A stretch of DNA of 64,000 bases from Amorphophallus konjac (Eukaryota > Streptophyta > Magnoliopsida > Alismatales > Araceae). The position numbers and the translations under genes were made by a program. The notes beneath the pieces are model-generated. The model did not search any database, had not been told where the DNA came from, and was given only the letters and a program-made list of their open reading frames with translations. The stretch spans positions 143,286,732 to 143,350,731 of the forward strand of contig CM040117.1 in the NCBI GenBank assembly GCA_022559845.1, in the 5' to 3' direction. Shown here one piece after another: positions 1 through 12,035 of this stretch (position 1 is its first letter; every line of letters begins with the position of its first letter).

Positions 1-580
1 TAGAGTGAGGCCCAAACTCAATCAGCTCCCGAATGTGAAGAAGTGGACCCGAGCCAAAGGGAATCGTGGGTGATGCCTCCATCAGGTAGGGAGAAGAAGA
101 TTTTCTTGTTATCAACTCTATCGCCCTTTCGGGTTTTCGCTAGAGCCGACCCCCTTTAGCTTTTTCTGACGCGCCCTTGCAGGTTTTCACGTTGAGGGGT
201 TCCCCGATTTTACCTGAGCTGCCCTTTCAGGTTTCCACCTCAGCCAAGTTACTGGCCTTTTTGCCCACAATCACCCCCTTGTGGAGAAGATGACCGGGTC
301 TGCCGGGGCATCTCTATTTTTAACCCCATATATATATATATATATATATATTTGTTGACTTACCTGTGAGCCTGGCGACTAGACTGGTGCCGGTGCAGAG
401 GCGCCCGTGCTCCCGTGGCGACGGGAATGAGGGTAGGAGATCATTTCCCATGGATGCCTAGTGGCGATTCCAAGGAGCTGGGCTAGCTGGTTGACTGGGA
501 ATCGTAGACCGGGAGGACTGGCCGGTTAGATCCATCACGAGGGAGAACCGGCCTTATTGGTAGTAGCTGGGACATACGCC
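1..580 (-). other. TE-1 noncoding 3' region, downstream of integrase
   Basis: This stretch follows the integrase C-terminus of TE-1 in element sense and has no convincing ORF. It carries three spaced copies of a GCCCTTKCRGGTTTT-like motif (about 123-137, 173-187 and 221-236) and a TA dinucleotide run at 329-351. Short repeats of this kind are usual between integrase and the polypurine tract in Tat-type elements (family knowledge). The 3' LTR should lie left of the window; I see no LTR end here. Confidence 0.6.
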
Positions 581-1000
581 TTAGTTCGGCTGGCACGCGA
601 ATTCGTGTTCCGGTGCATGATATAGCTTCATGTGCTTGCCGTTGAGAGGCAGGAACGGTCTATGACCTTTATGATCAACAACCGTGTAGGCCCCACCCTC
701 ATAGACATTCTGGATGATGTATGGACCTCTCCAGTTTGGCTGTAGTTTTCCACTAGAGCGCCCTGCCATGACCTCTTTTTCTTTGATCATGACGAGGTCG
801 CCTTGCTTGAAAGCTCGCTGCTTGACAAGCTTATCGTAGGCCCGAGCCATGCGAGCCTAGTATACCTGCAGGTGTTTATAGGCTTCGAGTCGCTTTCCTT
901 CGAGATCAGCGAGCTCTTATAGCCTTCTCCAGTACTCATCTTCATCAGAGCTGGCAAGGCCGGTGTGGATTGCCACACGATAGGAGGCTAACTAGACTTC
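581..1000 (-). pseudogene. TE-1 integrase C-terminal part (Tat-type Ty3/gypsy), fragment
   Basis: Reading from 1000 to 581, the translation is the C-terminal DNA-binding part of a Tat-type integrase: a basic helix with ARAYDKLVKQRAF, then GDLVMIKEK, KLQPNWRGPYII and a final HMKLYH. In-frame stops lie upstream of position 850, so the coding sequence is dead. It is the direct continuation of the integrase core at 12036-13250, separated from it by the TE-2 insertion. The codon phase at 1000 matches the phase at 12036 once TE-2 and one TSD copy are removed. The last 5 bases (996-1000, ACTTC) are the TE-2 target-site duplication. Confidence 0.85.
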
Positions 1001-4000
1001 TGTCACGCCCCAAACAAGGCGGAAATATCGGAACGTACAATCAGAAACGAGCTGGTAAGAGAGAGAGAGAGAGAGCTAATCTAAATAATACACAAGTGCT
1101 ACAAGATGGAAATACTAAATGATCATTAAACAAACCACAACTGATACAATAATCTCAAATTGAACTTAATACAACTGGAAAGACAACCACTAAAACTCAA
1201 TAACATAACTAAAACTAAATGCTCTCCAAAACACAACTAGAAGTAAGACAACACACTACTAAAACACTAGAACTGACACTCTCATAACATCACTCCTGCC
1301 CTTCCCCGGCGGTAAGCGCGTCACCTGAAAAGCCTGGAAAAGGGGGAAAAACACAACTATGAGCTGACGCTCAGTAGGAAGTAACAGACAGGTATAAGTG
1401 ATTAACAGTTTGATTACATTTTAAAATGTCATGCTACAAATGACAAAGCAATAAAAGGATGATAACGATATAATGAAACAACGTAATAACAAGATCTTGC
1501 AAGGTCAAGAAATATATGATGTCAAGAATTAACAAGATAACAAGTACAAGAATTTACAACAGGAGATATAACAAGAGACAATAGTAAAGAATTGGCCACG
1601 GGCAAGTAATATCAATTCATTCCCGATCAAGTAACAAGTAACAAGAGAAGTTTGTCATAGACGCAACAAGCAAGCAAGTATTTCGGTGTAATGCCCCACC
1701 ATGTCATTAGCATCCCATGGGCTCAGTAATTTTTCGGGCGCTCTCCCCAGGACCAGACCGGGCCCTTGGTGCGATGGCATTTATTGTAATGGGCCCAAAG
1801 TCCCACACGTCCAGACATTCAATCAATTTCAATGGCCAATTAATCAGAGGAATTTCTATCAAGAGTATAAGATTTAAGTACTCACATGTCCTTAAGATTC
1901 CAAAAAACTCGGTTGATACGGTCACTCCGGTGCCGTACTACAAGAACTGGACCAAAACTTGGTTCGTGGGGTCAAGAAAGAATGGCTGACATTATACCGT
2001 TCAAGTGTGTAAGTAATACATTCTACTGGAGTAATAGTGACTAAAACAGCAACTTAACAATCCATTTAATCCTAATCACCAAGTTAATATATCAAAGATT
2101 ATCCATTATCATTTGCATTAAGACAATTGCCAAAAACTGATTCAAGATGATAAGGTAAAGGAACAAGCTTGTACAAGAATGAAATAGCATGTATTACAGA
2201 GATTTAGTTACTCCATTAACCACTAGTTATATGCGTTTCTATTTAACCATTGTATATATTGCAATTAAGATGATGAATGGCATGTTTTTACATCACGATA
2301 GAACATAGGAACCAATGCAATTTGAAATCATAAGGTTCATGAATATGTCACTGGTTCTTCTAGAATATACTCTTCCATAGGTCTAAGTTAAATAGGTCGA
2401 TCCCCTAATGATCCGGACCGATCCACGGGTCGCAAAATGATGAAAATCAGGTTTCTGGTACATGGGTCGACCCCTGGGGTCGACCCCTGTAAAAATGGGG
2501 TCTGGCAGCTGAATGGGTCGACCCCTGGGGTCGACCCCAGAAAAATCTGAAGGATGGGTCGACCCCTGGGGTCGACCCGTTCAATCCAGCGCAAGGGTCG
2601 AACCCCATGCAGGGGTTGGATGGGTCGACCCCTGGGGTCGACCCTCGGGTCTGCTGGGTTTCCCAGAAAATGGGTCGACCCCAGGGGTCGACCCCCGCAA
2701 GAACAGCAACGTGAGTTGCCTCCGGAAAACACATAAACCCACCCAATTGAGGTCCAATTGAGTTGAAATCAAAACCACATGATCTAGGAATCATAATAGA
2801 CATTCTAGGGTCATAAAACTACAATTTTGAAACACGAATTTTCACAGAAATCGATTGAATCTCACATATATATGATAAATTCATGAAAACCCTAATTTTT
2901 GACATACTTCTACTAAATCATGCAATTCTCCCAATATAGACAATCAAAATTGGGGCTTCCTACGTCAAAAGAAAGCTAACTGGACTATGAATCCAACCAT
3001 GTATGGTATGCTACATGAAGATCAGGTTACATGACTCAAATTTTCCCCGAAATCAAGCTCTGACTTAAAGGAACACTATATGAATCATGTTCTAGATATG
3101 CTCTTACAAAAATTTGAAATTCACGAGGCATGCTCAATGGAATTTGGGGATTTCGTTGCCACATGAAAGCTAACATGCTAATCTTTCATTCATATAAATT
3201 AATTAAGATTTGGCTGTTAGATCCTACCTCAAATCGGAGAGAGAAAACTCAAACCCTAGAATGAAGAACACTTGGACAGCACCTTAGAAAACCCGTGATA
3301 ACTCTCTCCACACCTGATGAAAATTGGGTCTTTCAGTCCCAATGGATAGATCTCATCGAGAGGAATAATTTGCTATACTCATGATCAAAATTTGGTTGAG
3401 AATTCCTACCTCAATTGAAGAATCAAAGAAGGATGAAGGAAACCGTCGACCTGCCGACACACCTCCACAAAACGAGCTAGATCTCCCCAGATCTGAAATT
3501 TCAGCGAACCCCACAGCAGCCAAATGAAAGAAGACTCGTAGGACTTCATTTTGATAGCTCATAGAGCTTCTAGAGACTTCGGTGCTGGGAGTATTCGACC
3601 ACGCAAGTCAGGTGTTGGAAAATGGCGCCGCCATGGTTGACTTCAACAAAAAGCTTGCCGACACCACGTGTTAGGGCTAGGTTTGAGTCGGATTGATTGA
3701 AGGCTATTAATCCTCAGCTCAAGACCGTTCATTTGCCCCTGATTAGAGCTAATTTGATTGAGTATTAAGCCTTAATTTTACGTTTTAAATCTAAGGTTAG
3801 GTAAGGGTCAAAAGTGTGAACTTTTGGGTTTGATCTCTAAATGGATCTTACCACGGATTTTCAATGACATAAAGCCAGAAGATAAAGTTGTTATCTACGT
3901 CGATATTAACATGTTTACTATTTTTGTGGATTTTTACAAGGTAGTCGGATTTTCACTTGTACTATTTCTAACGAATTAAATATTAATAAATCTGAATTTG

Positions 4001-4087
4001 ATTATTAAATCATAAAAAAATTCAATTCTTAATTAATAAAAGCTTTATAAATATATAAGATTCAATTAAATAATTTGGGGTCTTACA
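1001..4087 (-). repeat. TE-2 3' LTR (left copy)
   Basis: The 3087-bp LTR starts TGTCACGCCCC and ends GATCTTACA-like (TCTTACA) on the plus strand. It matches 8896-12030 base for base with scattered substitutions. Near the U5 side it holds the dyad TGAGCTGACGCTCA (1360-1373), a motif also present in the TE-5 LTR. The GGGTCGACCC palindrome array lies at 2464-2695. Short ORFs inside it read GSTPGVDP-type repeats; these come from the palindromes and are not genes. Confidence 0.97.
2464..2695. repeat. Palindrome array GGGTCGACCC in TE-2 3' LTR
   Basis: About ten copies of the perfect palindrome GGGTCGACCC sit mostly in pairs separated by CTGGG or CAGG, so that each pair is itself near-palindromic (GGGTCGACCCCTGGGGTCGACCC style). 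Unrelated 20-30 bp spacers lie between pairs. A few copies are decayed, for example at about 2595 (GGGTCGAACCCC). Each copy contains a GTCGAC hexamer and a CpG at the centre. Confidence 0.95.
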
Positions 4088-4100
4088 CCCTCCTCTACTT
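4088..4100 (-). other. TE-2 polypurine tract
   Basis: Directly inside the 3' LTR the minus strand reads AAGTAGAGGAGGG followed by TGTAAGACC of the LTR. This is the expected place and composition for the primer of plus-strand DNA synthesis. Confidence 0.9.
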
Positions 4101-4163
4101 AAAGGAATTTGGTCCTCCAAATTCACTGTACTAAAACTGAGAGCAGGGAAAAAGATCGCTCAC

Positions 4164-5760
4164 CTAGAATAGATCGGGATACCGTTTTCGCATAGTCTCT
4201 TCAGACGCCCATGTAGCTTCTTCGGTCCCACGCCGACTCCATTGGATCTTGACCATCGGTATCGAACGATTCCGAAGTTGCTGTTGCTTCCGGTCCAGAA
4301 CCTTGACAGGTCTTTCCTCATAAGTCAAATCGTCCCTTAATTCCAAATCCTCATGGTGAATGATATGAGTAGGGTCGTACACATATTTCCGTAACATAGA
4401 CACATGGAAAACATTGTGCACGCCAGACATCTGTGGTGGTAAAGCCAGTCTGTATGCCACCTCCCCCACTCTATCCAGAATCTCGAATGGACCAATGTAT
4501 CTTGGACTCAGCTTGCCATGAATGCCAAATCTGCGAATCCCTCTTGTCGGAGAGACCTTTAAGAACACATGCTCACCAACCTAAAATTCCAATGTTCTCC
4601 TCCTGTTATCGGCATAACTCTTCTATCTTGACTGGGCTACTTGTAACCGGTCTCGGATAACACGGATGTTCTGTGATGATTCTAAAACAAGATCCGGTCC
4701 AAGCCACTGTTTCTCACCTACCTCATCCCAACACAGCGGGGAACGACAACTTTCTACCATACAATGCTTCGAAAGGAGCCATCTGTATACTGGATTGGTA
4801 ACTATTATTGTAGGCGAATTCAATCAATGCCAGGTGATCACTCCAACTGCCTCCAAAATCAATCATACAAGATCGTAGCATATCCTCCACTATCTGATTG
4901 GTTCTTTCCGTCTGTCCATCTGTCTGTGGATGAAAAGCAGTACTTAAATTCAGACGAGTACCCAAAGATTCTTGCAGTCCCTTCCAGAAATGTGAAGTAA
5001 ATCTAGGGTCTCGATCAGATACAATGCTGACTGGAATACCATGGAGTCTCACCACTTCCTTCAAATACAAAGCAGCCAATACATCAACCGTCCACTTGGA
5101 CTTAATTGGTAAGAAATGAGCTGACTTTGTCAATCGATCGACAATCACCCATATCGCATCCATTCCACCACGAGTCCTAGGTAGACCCATGATGAAGTCC
5201 ATGGCAATACTTTCCCACTTCCATTGGGGTATGTCGAGTGGTTTCAATTTTCCTGCCGGTCTGAAATGTTCGGCCTTAACTTGTTGACATACCAAACATC
5301 TACTCACAAAATCTGTAACCTCTCTTTTCATATTCGGCAACCAAAAGGACCTTTTTAAATCTCTATACATCTTAGTGCCTCCAGGATGAATAGTATATTT
5401 GGATCTATGGGCTTCCTCAAGAATCTTATTCTTTATTCCTGCTTCATCAGGTACACAAGTTCTACCTTTAAATAATAACCTACCATCATCAGCCATCATG
5501 AAGTCAGGTCTGCTATTCAAGTTTCCCTTGATCTCTACCAACTCGGGATCAATATCTTGCAAGGACTTGATTTCCATCAACAATTCGGGCTTAAGTTGAA
5601 TCTGAGCAATCACAACTCGATCATTGTCAATATTAAGATCCAGGCTGGACAATTGTTCCAATAACCTCCATTCTTGTAACATAAGACTTGACAATCTTGC
5701 TACCGGCTTCCGACTTAATGCATCTGCCACTAACATTGCCTTTGCCAGGATGATACTCAA
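4164..5760 (-). pseudogene. TE-2 integrase and chromodomain-like tail, degenerate
   Basis: The minus strand encodes a chromovirus integrase: an H..H..C..C zinc-binding region (HRSKYTIHPG ... CLVCQQ), the catalytic core with MDFIMGLPRT, SDRDPRF and DGQTERTN (the D, D, E residues), then the GPFEILDRVGEVAYRL module. It ends in a chromodomain-like tail (VKVLDRKQQQLRN ... EATWASEETMRKRYPDLF) closing at 4164. The frame breaks near 4750, after FEALYGR, and at stops near 4623 and 4570. The upstream junction with RNase H, near 5735, is also frameshifted. It is clearly non-functional although the catalytic residues persist. Confidence 0.93.
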
Positions 5761-6879
5761 TCGAGAAGTCGAAGTCTTTCAAATATTCCAACCATCTGCG
5801 CTGCCGCATATTGAGTTCCTTCTGAGAAAATAAATACTTCAAACTCTTATGATCTGAAAACACTGTGAAGGTTTCTCCATACAGGTAGTGCCTCCAAATC
5901 TTCAAAGCGAAGACGACTGCTGCAAGTTCCAAATCATGAACAGGATAATTCTCCTCATGCTTCCTCAACTGCCTAGAAGAATAGGCAATCACCTTCCCAT
6001 GCTGCATAAGCACACAGCCCAAGCCAATACCTGAAGCATCAGTATAAACAACAAAACCTCCTTCACCAAAGGTAAAGCCAAGACAGGTGCAGTAGTCAAA
6101 CGCTCCTTCAGAGTCTGAAAGCTTTGCTGGCAATCATCTGACCAATCAAACTTGCTTTCCTTGCGGGTTAACCTTGTCATAGGTACCGCAATCTTAGAGA
6201 AATCCTCGATAAATCTTCGGTAATAGCCTGCCAGGCCTAGAAAACTTCTAACTTCAGTTGCACTAGTAGGCTGCTCCCAATTCTTCACTGCTTCTATCTT
6301 CGAAGGATCAACTGAAATACCTTCCTTGGTGATAATATGTCCGAGAAAGGACACCTCTTGCAGCCAGAACTCACATTTACTGAACTTGGCATAAAGTTGA
6401 TGATCTCTCAATAATTACAATGCCATCCTCAGATGTTCAGCATGCTCCACTTCACTCTTAGAATAGATCAAGATGTCATCAATAAATACCACGACCCATT
6501 GATCAAGATAGGGCCGAAATACATCGTTCATCAACTGCATGAAAGCTGCTGGAGCATTCGTTAGACCAAAAGGCATAACGACAAATTCAAAATGACCATA
6601 CCTACTGCGGAAAGCTGATTTATAGATATCCACCTCCTTAATCTGCAATTGGTGATATCCAGATCGAAGATCAATCTTAGAGAAATACTGAGCTCCCGCT
6701 ATCTGGTCAAATAGCTCATCAATCCTCGGCAATGGATATTTGTTCTTGACAGTCTGCTGGTTTAATTGCCGATAATCGATGCACAACCTCATCGAACCAT
6801 CTTTCTTCTTGACAAATAACACATGGGCTCCCCAAGGAGAAGTACTAGGACGAATAAAACCCTTCTCAAGCAATTCCAT
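5633..6879 (-). pseudogene. TE-2 reverse transcriptase and RNase H, degenerate
   Basis: Reading leftwards from 6879: RT with [18 protein letters not shown] and the catalytic FIDD box ([12 protein letters not shown]), then the thumb region ([12 protein letters not shown]), then RNase H with [16 protein letters not shown] and [10 protein letters not shown]. Damage seen: an in-frame TAG just upstream at about 6886, separating protease from RT; a CAA-to-TAA type stop at 6412-6414; and frameshifts near 6060 and 5735. The sequence is very close to that of TE-5, so both belong to one clade. Confidence 0.93.
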
Positions 6880-6885
6880 CAGTTG

Positions 6886-8558
6886 CTACTTCAGTTCCCT
6901 CAGTTCCGCAGGAGACATACGATAAGGAGCCTTAGAAATAGGGGATGTGCCAGGAATAAGATCAATAGAAAAGATAACTTCCCGCTCAGGCGGAAGTCCT
7001 GGTAGTTCTTCTAGAAAGACATCAGGAAAATCTTGGACAACAGAAATGTCCTTGATTTCATTCTGCTGCTCAGGGGTTGCACAGACAAAGGCTAGAAAAG
7101 CCTTACATCCACGTCTCATCAGTTTATCAGCTCGGAGAGCCAAAATAAGTGACACCGAGTTGTGATGCTTAACACCCACAAAAGAAAGTCTCGGGTGCCT
7201 AGTAAAAGACACGGAGCTAGAAATGCAGTGAACGTTAACCTCATCTCGAGCTAACCAATCTGCTCCTAGGATTACATCATAATCCTTCATATCCATGCAA
7301 ACTAAATCAGCTGGAAAGCTCTGTTCACCAATCATAACCTTACTAGACGGATAGAAATACTGGATTGCTGATCTAGTGCCAATAGGGGTTGAAATTTCTA
7401 ACGGAGTATTCATCAAAACAGGTTCCACAGCTAAAGACTTAGCAAATCTCCGAGAAATAAATGAATGTGTTGCACCAGTATCAAAAAGAACAATTGCTGG
7501 CTTGTCGAGTATAATAAGTGTACCTTCGACGAGTCCACCATCCTCGGTTATTCCCGCTTCCTCAGCATGTAGAGCTTGGAGCTTGCCTTGTGGTTTCTTG
7601 AAGACTTGCGGTTTTGCCGGGGTAGCTTGCTCGGACATACGAGGGCAATCAGAGATACGGTGCTCCTTGCTTCCACATCGTAGGCATGCACCTAGCTTGC
7701 GCCAACAATCCTCCACCCTGTGGCCAGGGTTATTACAAAACTTGCAAACGCCCATGTATTGAACAATAGGGCCAGGCTTCTTATCTTCATACTTCGGCAT
7801 CTTTCCCTTCCATGATCCTGCTCCGGTCCACGAACTCGACCCACTCGTGGGCCTCTTCTTGATATACCCGGGTTTGACACTCCCGGAACCCGTAGGTCGT
7901 TCCTTCTTCATGCCTGTGCCACGGATCCTCTCCGTCATATCAAGAGTATCTTCCAGAACTTGCGCCTTCCTTACCATCTCGGAATAAGTGAAATCTCCAA
8001 CGGTGCCAGTTGATTAATATAATGTAGCTTCAGACCATTGAGAAAACGCTTCGCCTTCATTTTCTCGATGGAAATAAGATGTGTAGCATATCGAGAAAGC
8101 CGTGCAAATTGAGCCTCATACTCTGCCACGGACAAACCTTGCTGTTTCAGGGCCGCGAACTCCGTCGCTTTCTTCTCTTGCACTCTATCAGAAAAATACT
8201 TGTTGTTAAAGAATTCCTCGAACTCTTCCCACGTAACCTGTCGGTCACCCAGAGTCACCTTGATAGAATCCCACCAAGTACGTGCATCACGCTCCAGTTG
8301 AAAAGTAGACAAAAGGACACGCTCCTGGTTGGTGCATTGCATAACTTCAAAGATCCTCCCCATCTCATCTAGCCAGTGCTCGGCTTGGTCCGGGTCAGTC
8401 GAACCAGCGAATCTAGGCGGATTCATTCCACGGAAGTTCCGGTATAGATCACCAGTGCCATGCTGTGCTGCTCCTACCTGAGCTACCTGCTGAAGGGCCT
8501 GAGTAAGGCCTTGAACCGTGCACTGTAGGTTCCTCCATTCAGCACGATCGGCTGCCAT
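6886..8558 (-). pseudogene. TE-2 gag and protease, degenerate
   Basis: The ATG at 8558 begins MAADRAEWRN, matching the start of the TE-5 polyprotein. The gag body contains the LDEMGRIFEVMQ and ARTWWDSIK signatures of plant retrotransposon gag. A frameshift at 7971-7977 joins it to a second part with two CCHC knuckles (CKFCNNPGHRVEDC and CLRCGSKEHRISDC). The protease there keeps its LFDTGATHSF active site. It runs into the RT region through a TAG codon. Confidence 0.93.
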
Positions 8559-8876
8559 CTACACGAGAAATAGATTACTTAGGTTTAATCAAGATAAATA
8601 ATTACACGATTTAAGAAACGATCTTAACCCAAGAGTCTACCCGTTCTCACCAGGTCAGGTCCTAGACTTTTACAAGGTTAGGGATCTAATGCACCTAGAC
8701 ACGACCAAAAACTCGGTACCTGGCGGAGGTAATCGGTCCAAAGACCACTCGCGCAAGTATGCGATCTTCCCGATAGGCGTAGCCTAACGTTCGGACAACA
8801 CCTTTTGATATACCGATTATTGGGATGCAATGCAAGAAAACCTAAACTTAGGGAACCTAGGAATGTGAAACCTAGG

Positions 8877-8888
8877 GCTCTGATACCA
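8877..8888 (-). other. TE-2 primer-binding site (tRNA-iMet)
   Basis: The minus strand reads TGGTATCAGAGC, complementary to the 3' end of plant initiator tRNA-Met. It starts 7 bases inside the 5' LTR. Confidence 0.93.
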
Positions 8889-8895
8889 ACTAAAC

Positions 8896-11800
8896 TGTCA
8901 CGCCCCAAACAAGGTGGAAATATCGGACGTACAGTCAGAAACGAGCTGGCAAGAGAGAGAGAGAGAGCTAATCTAAATAATACACAAGTGCTACAAGATG
9001 GAAATACTAAATGATCATTAAACAAACCACAACTGATACAATAATCTCAAATTGAACTTAATACAACTGGAAAGACAACCACTAAAACTCAATAACATAA
9101 CTAAAACTAAATGCTCTCCAAAAGACAACTAGAAGTAAGACAACACACTACTAAAACACTAGAACTGACACTCTCATAACATCACTCCTGCCCTTCCCCG
9201 GTGGTAAGCGCGTCACTTGAAAAGCCTGGAAAAGGGGGAAAAACACAACTATGAGCTGACGCTCAGTAGGAAGTAACAGATAGGTATAAGTGATTAACAG
9301 TTTGATTACATTTTAAAATGTCATGCTACAAATGACAAAGCAATAAAAGGATGATAACGATATAATGAAACAACGTAATAACAAGATCTTGCAAGGTCAA
9401 GAAATATATGATGTCAAGAATTAACAAGATAACAAGTACAAGAATTTACAACAGGAGATATAACAAGAGACAATAGTAAAGAATTGGCCACGGGCAAGTA
9501 ATATCAATTCATTCCCGATCAAGTAACAAGTAACAAGAGAAGTTTGTCATAGACGCAACAAGCAAGCAAGTATTTTGGTGTAATGCCCCACCATGTCATT
9601 AGCATCCCATGGGCTCAGTAATTTTTCGGGCGCTCTCCCCAGGACCAGACCGGGCCCTTGGTGCGATGGCATTTATTGTAATGGGCCCAAAGTCCCACAC
9701 GTCCAGACATTCAATCAATTTCAATGGCCAATTAATCAGAGGAATTTCTGTCAAGAGTATAAGATTTAAGTACTCACATGTCCTTAAGATTCCAAAAAAC
9801 TCGGTTGATACGGTCACTCCGGTGCCGTACTACAAGAACTGGACCAAAACTTGGTTCGTGGGGTCAAGAAAGAACGGCTGACAGTATACCGTTCAAGTGT
9901 GTAAGTAATACATTCTACTGGAGTAATAGTGACTAAAACAGCAACTTAACAATCCATTTAATCCTAATCACCAAGTTAATATATCAAAGATTATCCATTA
10001 TCATTTGCATTAAGACAATTGCCAAAAACTGATTCAAGATGATAAGGTAAAGGAACAAGCTTGTACAAGAATGAAATAGCATGTATTACAGAGATTTAGT
10101 TACTCCATTAACCACTAGTTATATGCGTTTCTATTTAACCATTGTATATATTGCAATTAAGATGATGAATGGCATGTTTTTACATCACGATAGAACATAG
10201 GAACCAATGCAATTTGAAATCATAAGGTTCATGAATATGTCACTGGTTCTTCCAGAATATACTCTTCCATAGGTCTAAGTTAAATAGGTCGATCCCCTAA
10301 TGATCCGGACCGATCCACGGGTCGCAAAATGATGAAAATCAGGTTTCTGGTACATGGGTCGACCCCTGGGGTCGACCCCTGTAAAAATGGGGTCTGGCAG
10401 CTGAATGGGTCGACCCCTGTAAAAATGGGGTCTGGCAGCTGAATGGGTCGACCCCTGGGGTCGACCCCAGCAAAATCTGAAGGATGGGTCGACCCCTGGG
10501 GTTGACCCCTTCAATCCAGCGCAAGGGTCGACCCCTGGGGTCGACCCCCATGCAGGGGTTGGATGTGTCGACCCGTGGGGTCGACCCTCGGGTCTGCTGG
10601 GTTTCCCAGAAAACGGGTCGACCCCAGGGGTCGACCCCCGCAAGAACAACAACGTGAGTTGCCTCCGGAAAACACATAAACCCACCCAATTGAGGTCCAA
10701 TTGAGTTGAAATCAAAACCACATGATCTAGGAATCCTAATAGACATTCTAGGGTCATAAATCTACAATTTTGAAACACGAATTTTCACAGAAATTGATTG
10801 AATCTCACATATATATGATAAATTCATGAAAACCCTAATTTCTGACATACTTCTACTAAATCATGCAATTCTCCCAATATAGACTATCAAAATTGGGGCT
10901 TCCTACGTCAAAAGAAAGCTAACTGGACTATGAATCCAACCATGTATGGTATGCTACATGAAGATCAGGTTACATGACTCAAATTTTCCCCGAAATCAAG
11001 CTCTGACTTAAAGGAACACTATATGAATCATGTTCTAGATATGCTCTTACAAAAATTTGAAATTCACGAGGCATGCTCAATGGAATTTGGGGATTTCAGT
11101 GCCACATGAAAGCTAACATGCTAATCTTTCATTCATATAAATTAATTAAGATTTGGCTGTTAGATCCTACCTCAAATCGGAGAGAGAAAACTCAAACCCT
11201 AGAATGAAGAACACTTGGACAGCACCTTAGAAAACCCGTGATAACTCTCTCCACACCTGATGAAAATTGGGGCTTTCAGTCCCAATGGATAGATCTCATC
11301 GAGAGGAATAATTTGCTATACTCATGATCAAAATTTGGTTGAGAATTCCTACCTCAATTGAAGAATCAAAGAAGGATGAAGGAAACCGTCGGCCTGCCGA
11401 CACACCTCCACAAAACGAGCTAGATCTCCCCAGATCTGAAATTTCAGCGAACCCCACAGTAGCCAAATGAAAGAAGACTCGTAGGACTTCATTTTGATAG
11501 CTCATAGAGCCTCTAGAGACTTCGGTGCTGGGAGTATTCGACCACGCAAGTCAGGTGTTGGAAAGCGATGCCGCCATGGTTGACTTCAACAAAAAGCTTG
11601 CCGACACCACGTGTTAGGGCTAGGTTTGAGTCAAATTGATTGAGGGCTATTAATCCTCAGCTCAAGGCCGTTCATTTGCCCCTGATTTGAGCTAATTTGA
11701 TTGAGTATTAAGCCTTAATTTTACGTTTTAAATCTAAGGTTAGGTAAGGGTCAAAAGTGTGAACTTTTGGGTTTGATCTCTAAATGGATCTTACCATGGA

Positions 11801-12030
11801 TTTTCAATGACATAAAGCCAGAAGACAAAGTTGTTATCTACATCGATATTAACATGTTTACTATTTTTGTGGATTTTTACAAGGTAGTCAGATTTTCACT
11901 TGTACTATTTCTAACGAATTAAATATTAATAAATCCGAATTTGATTATTAAATCATAAAAAAATTCAATTCTTAATTAATAAAAGCTTTATAAATATATA
12001 AGATTCAATTAAATAATTTGGGATCTTACA
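8896..12030 (-). repeat. TE-2 5' LTR (right copy)
   Basis: A 3135-bp LTR, the partner of 1001-4087. Most of the length difference comes from a local duplication in the GGGTCGACCC array. Substitutions such as those near 8916-8935, 9746 and 9876 are scattered. The dyad TGAGCTGACGCTCA recurs at 9252-9265. Confidence 0.97.
10350..10640. repeat. Palindrome array GGGTCGACCC in TE-2 5' LTR, expanded copy
   Basis: This is the same array as at 2464-2695 but with a duplicated unit of about 38 bp (the segment containing TGTAAAAATGGGGTCTGGC occurs twice, about 10380-10445). It also has different point decay, for example TTGACC at about 10502. The copy decayed at about 2595 in the left LTR is intact here (about 10525). 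Confidence 0.93.
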
Positions 12031-12035
12031 ACTTC

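Larger units (their letters stand above)
1001..12030 (-). mobile_element. TE-2: complete Tekay-type Ty3/gypsy LTR retrotransposon with degenerate ORF
   Basis: An 11,030-bp element inserted in TE-1. It is flanked by a perfect 5-bp duplication, ACTTC (996-1000 and 12031-12035). Both LTRs have TG...CA ends; in element sense they start TGTAAGACCCC and end GGGGCGTGACA. Domain order on the minus strand is gag, two zinc knuckles, protease, RT, RNase H, integrase and a chromodomain-like tail, which is the chromovirus order. LTRs of about 3.1 kb and the tail sequence fit the Tekay/Del clade. The LTRs look about 98-99% alike apart from a short duplication in the GGGTCGACCC array, but the polyprotein carries several frameshifts and stops. 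Confidence 0.97.

Noticed and set aside
2388..2803. ORFs translating GSTPGVDP-type repeats on both strands
   Set aside because: They are produced by the GGGTCGACCC palindromes, exist in several frames and both strands, and change between the two LTR copies.
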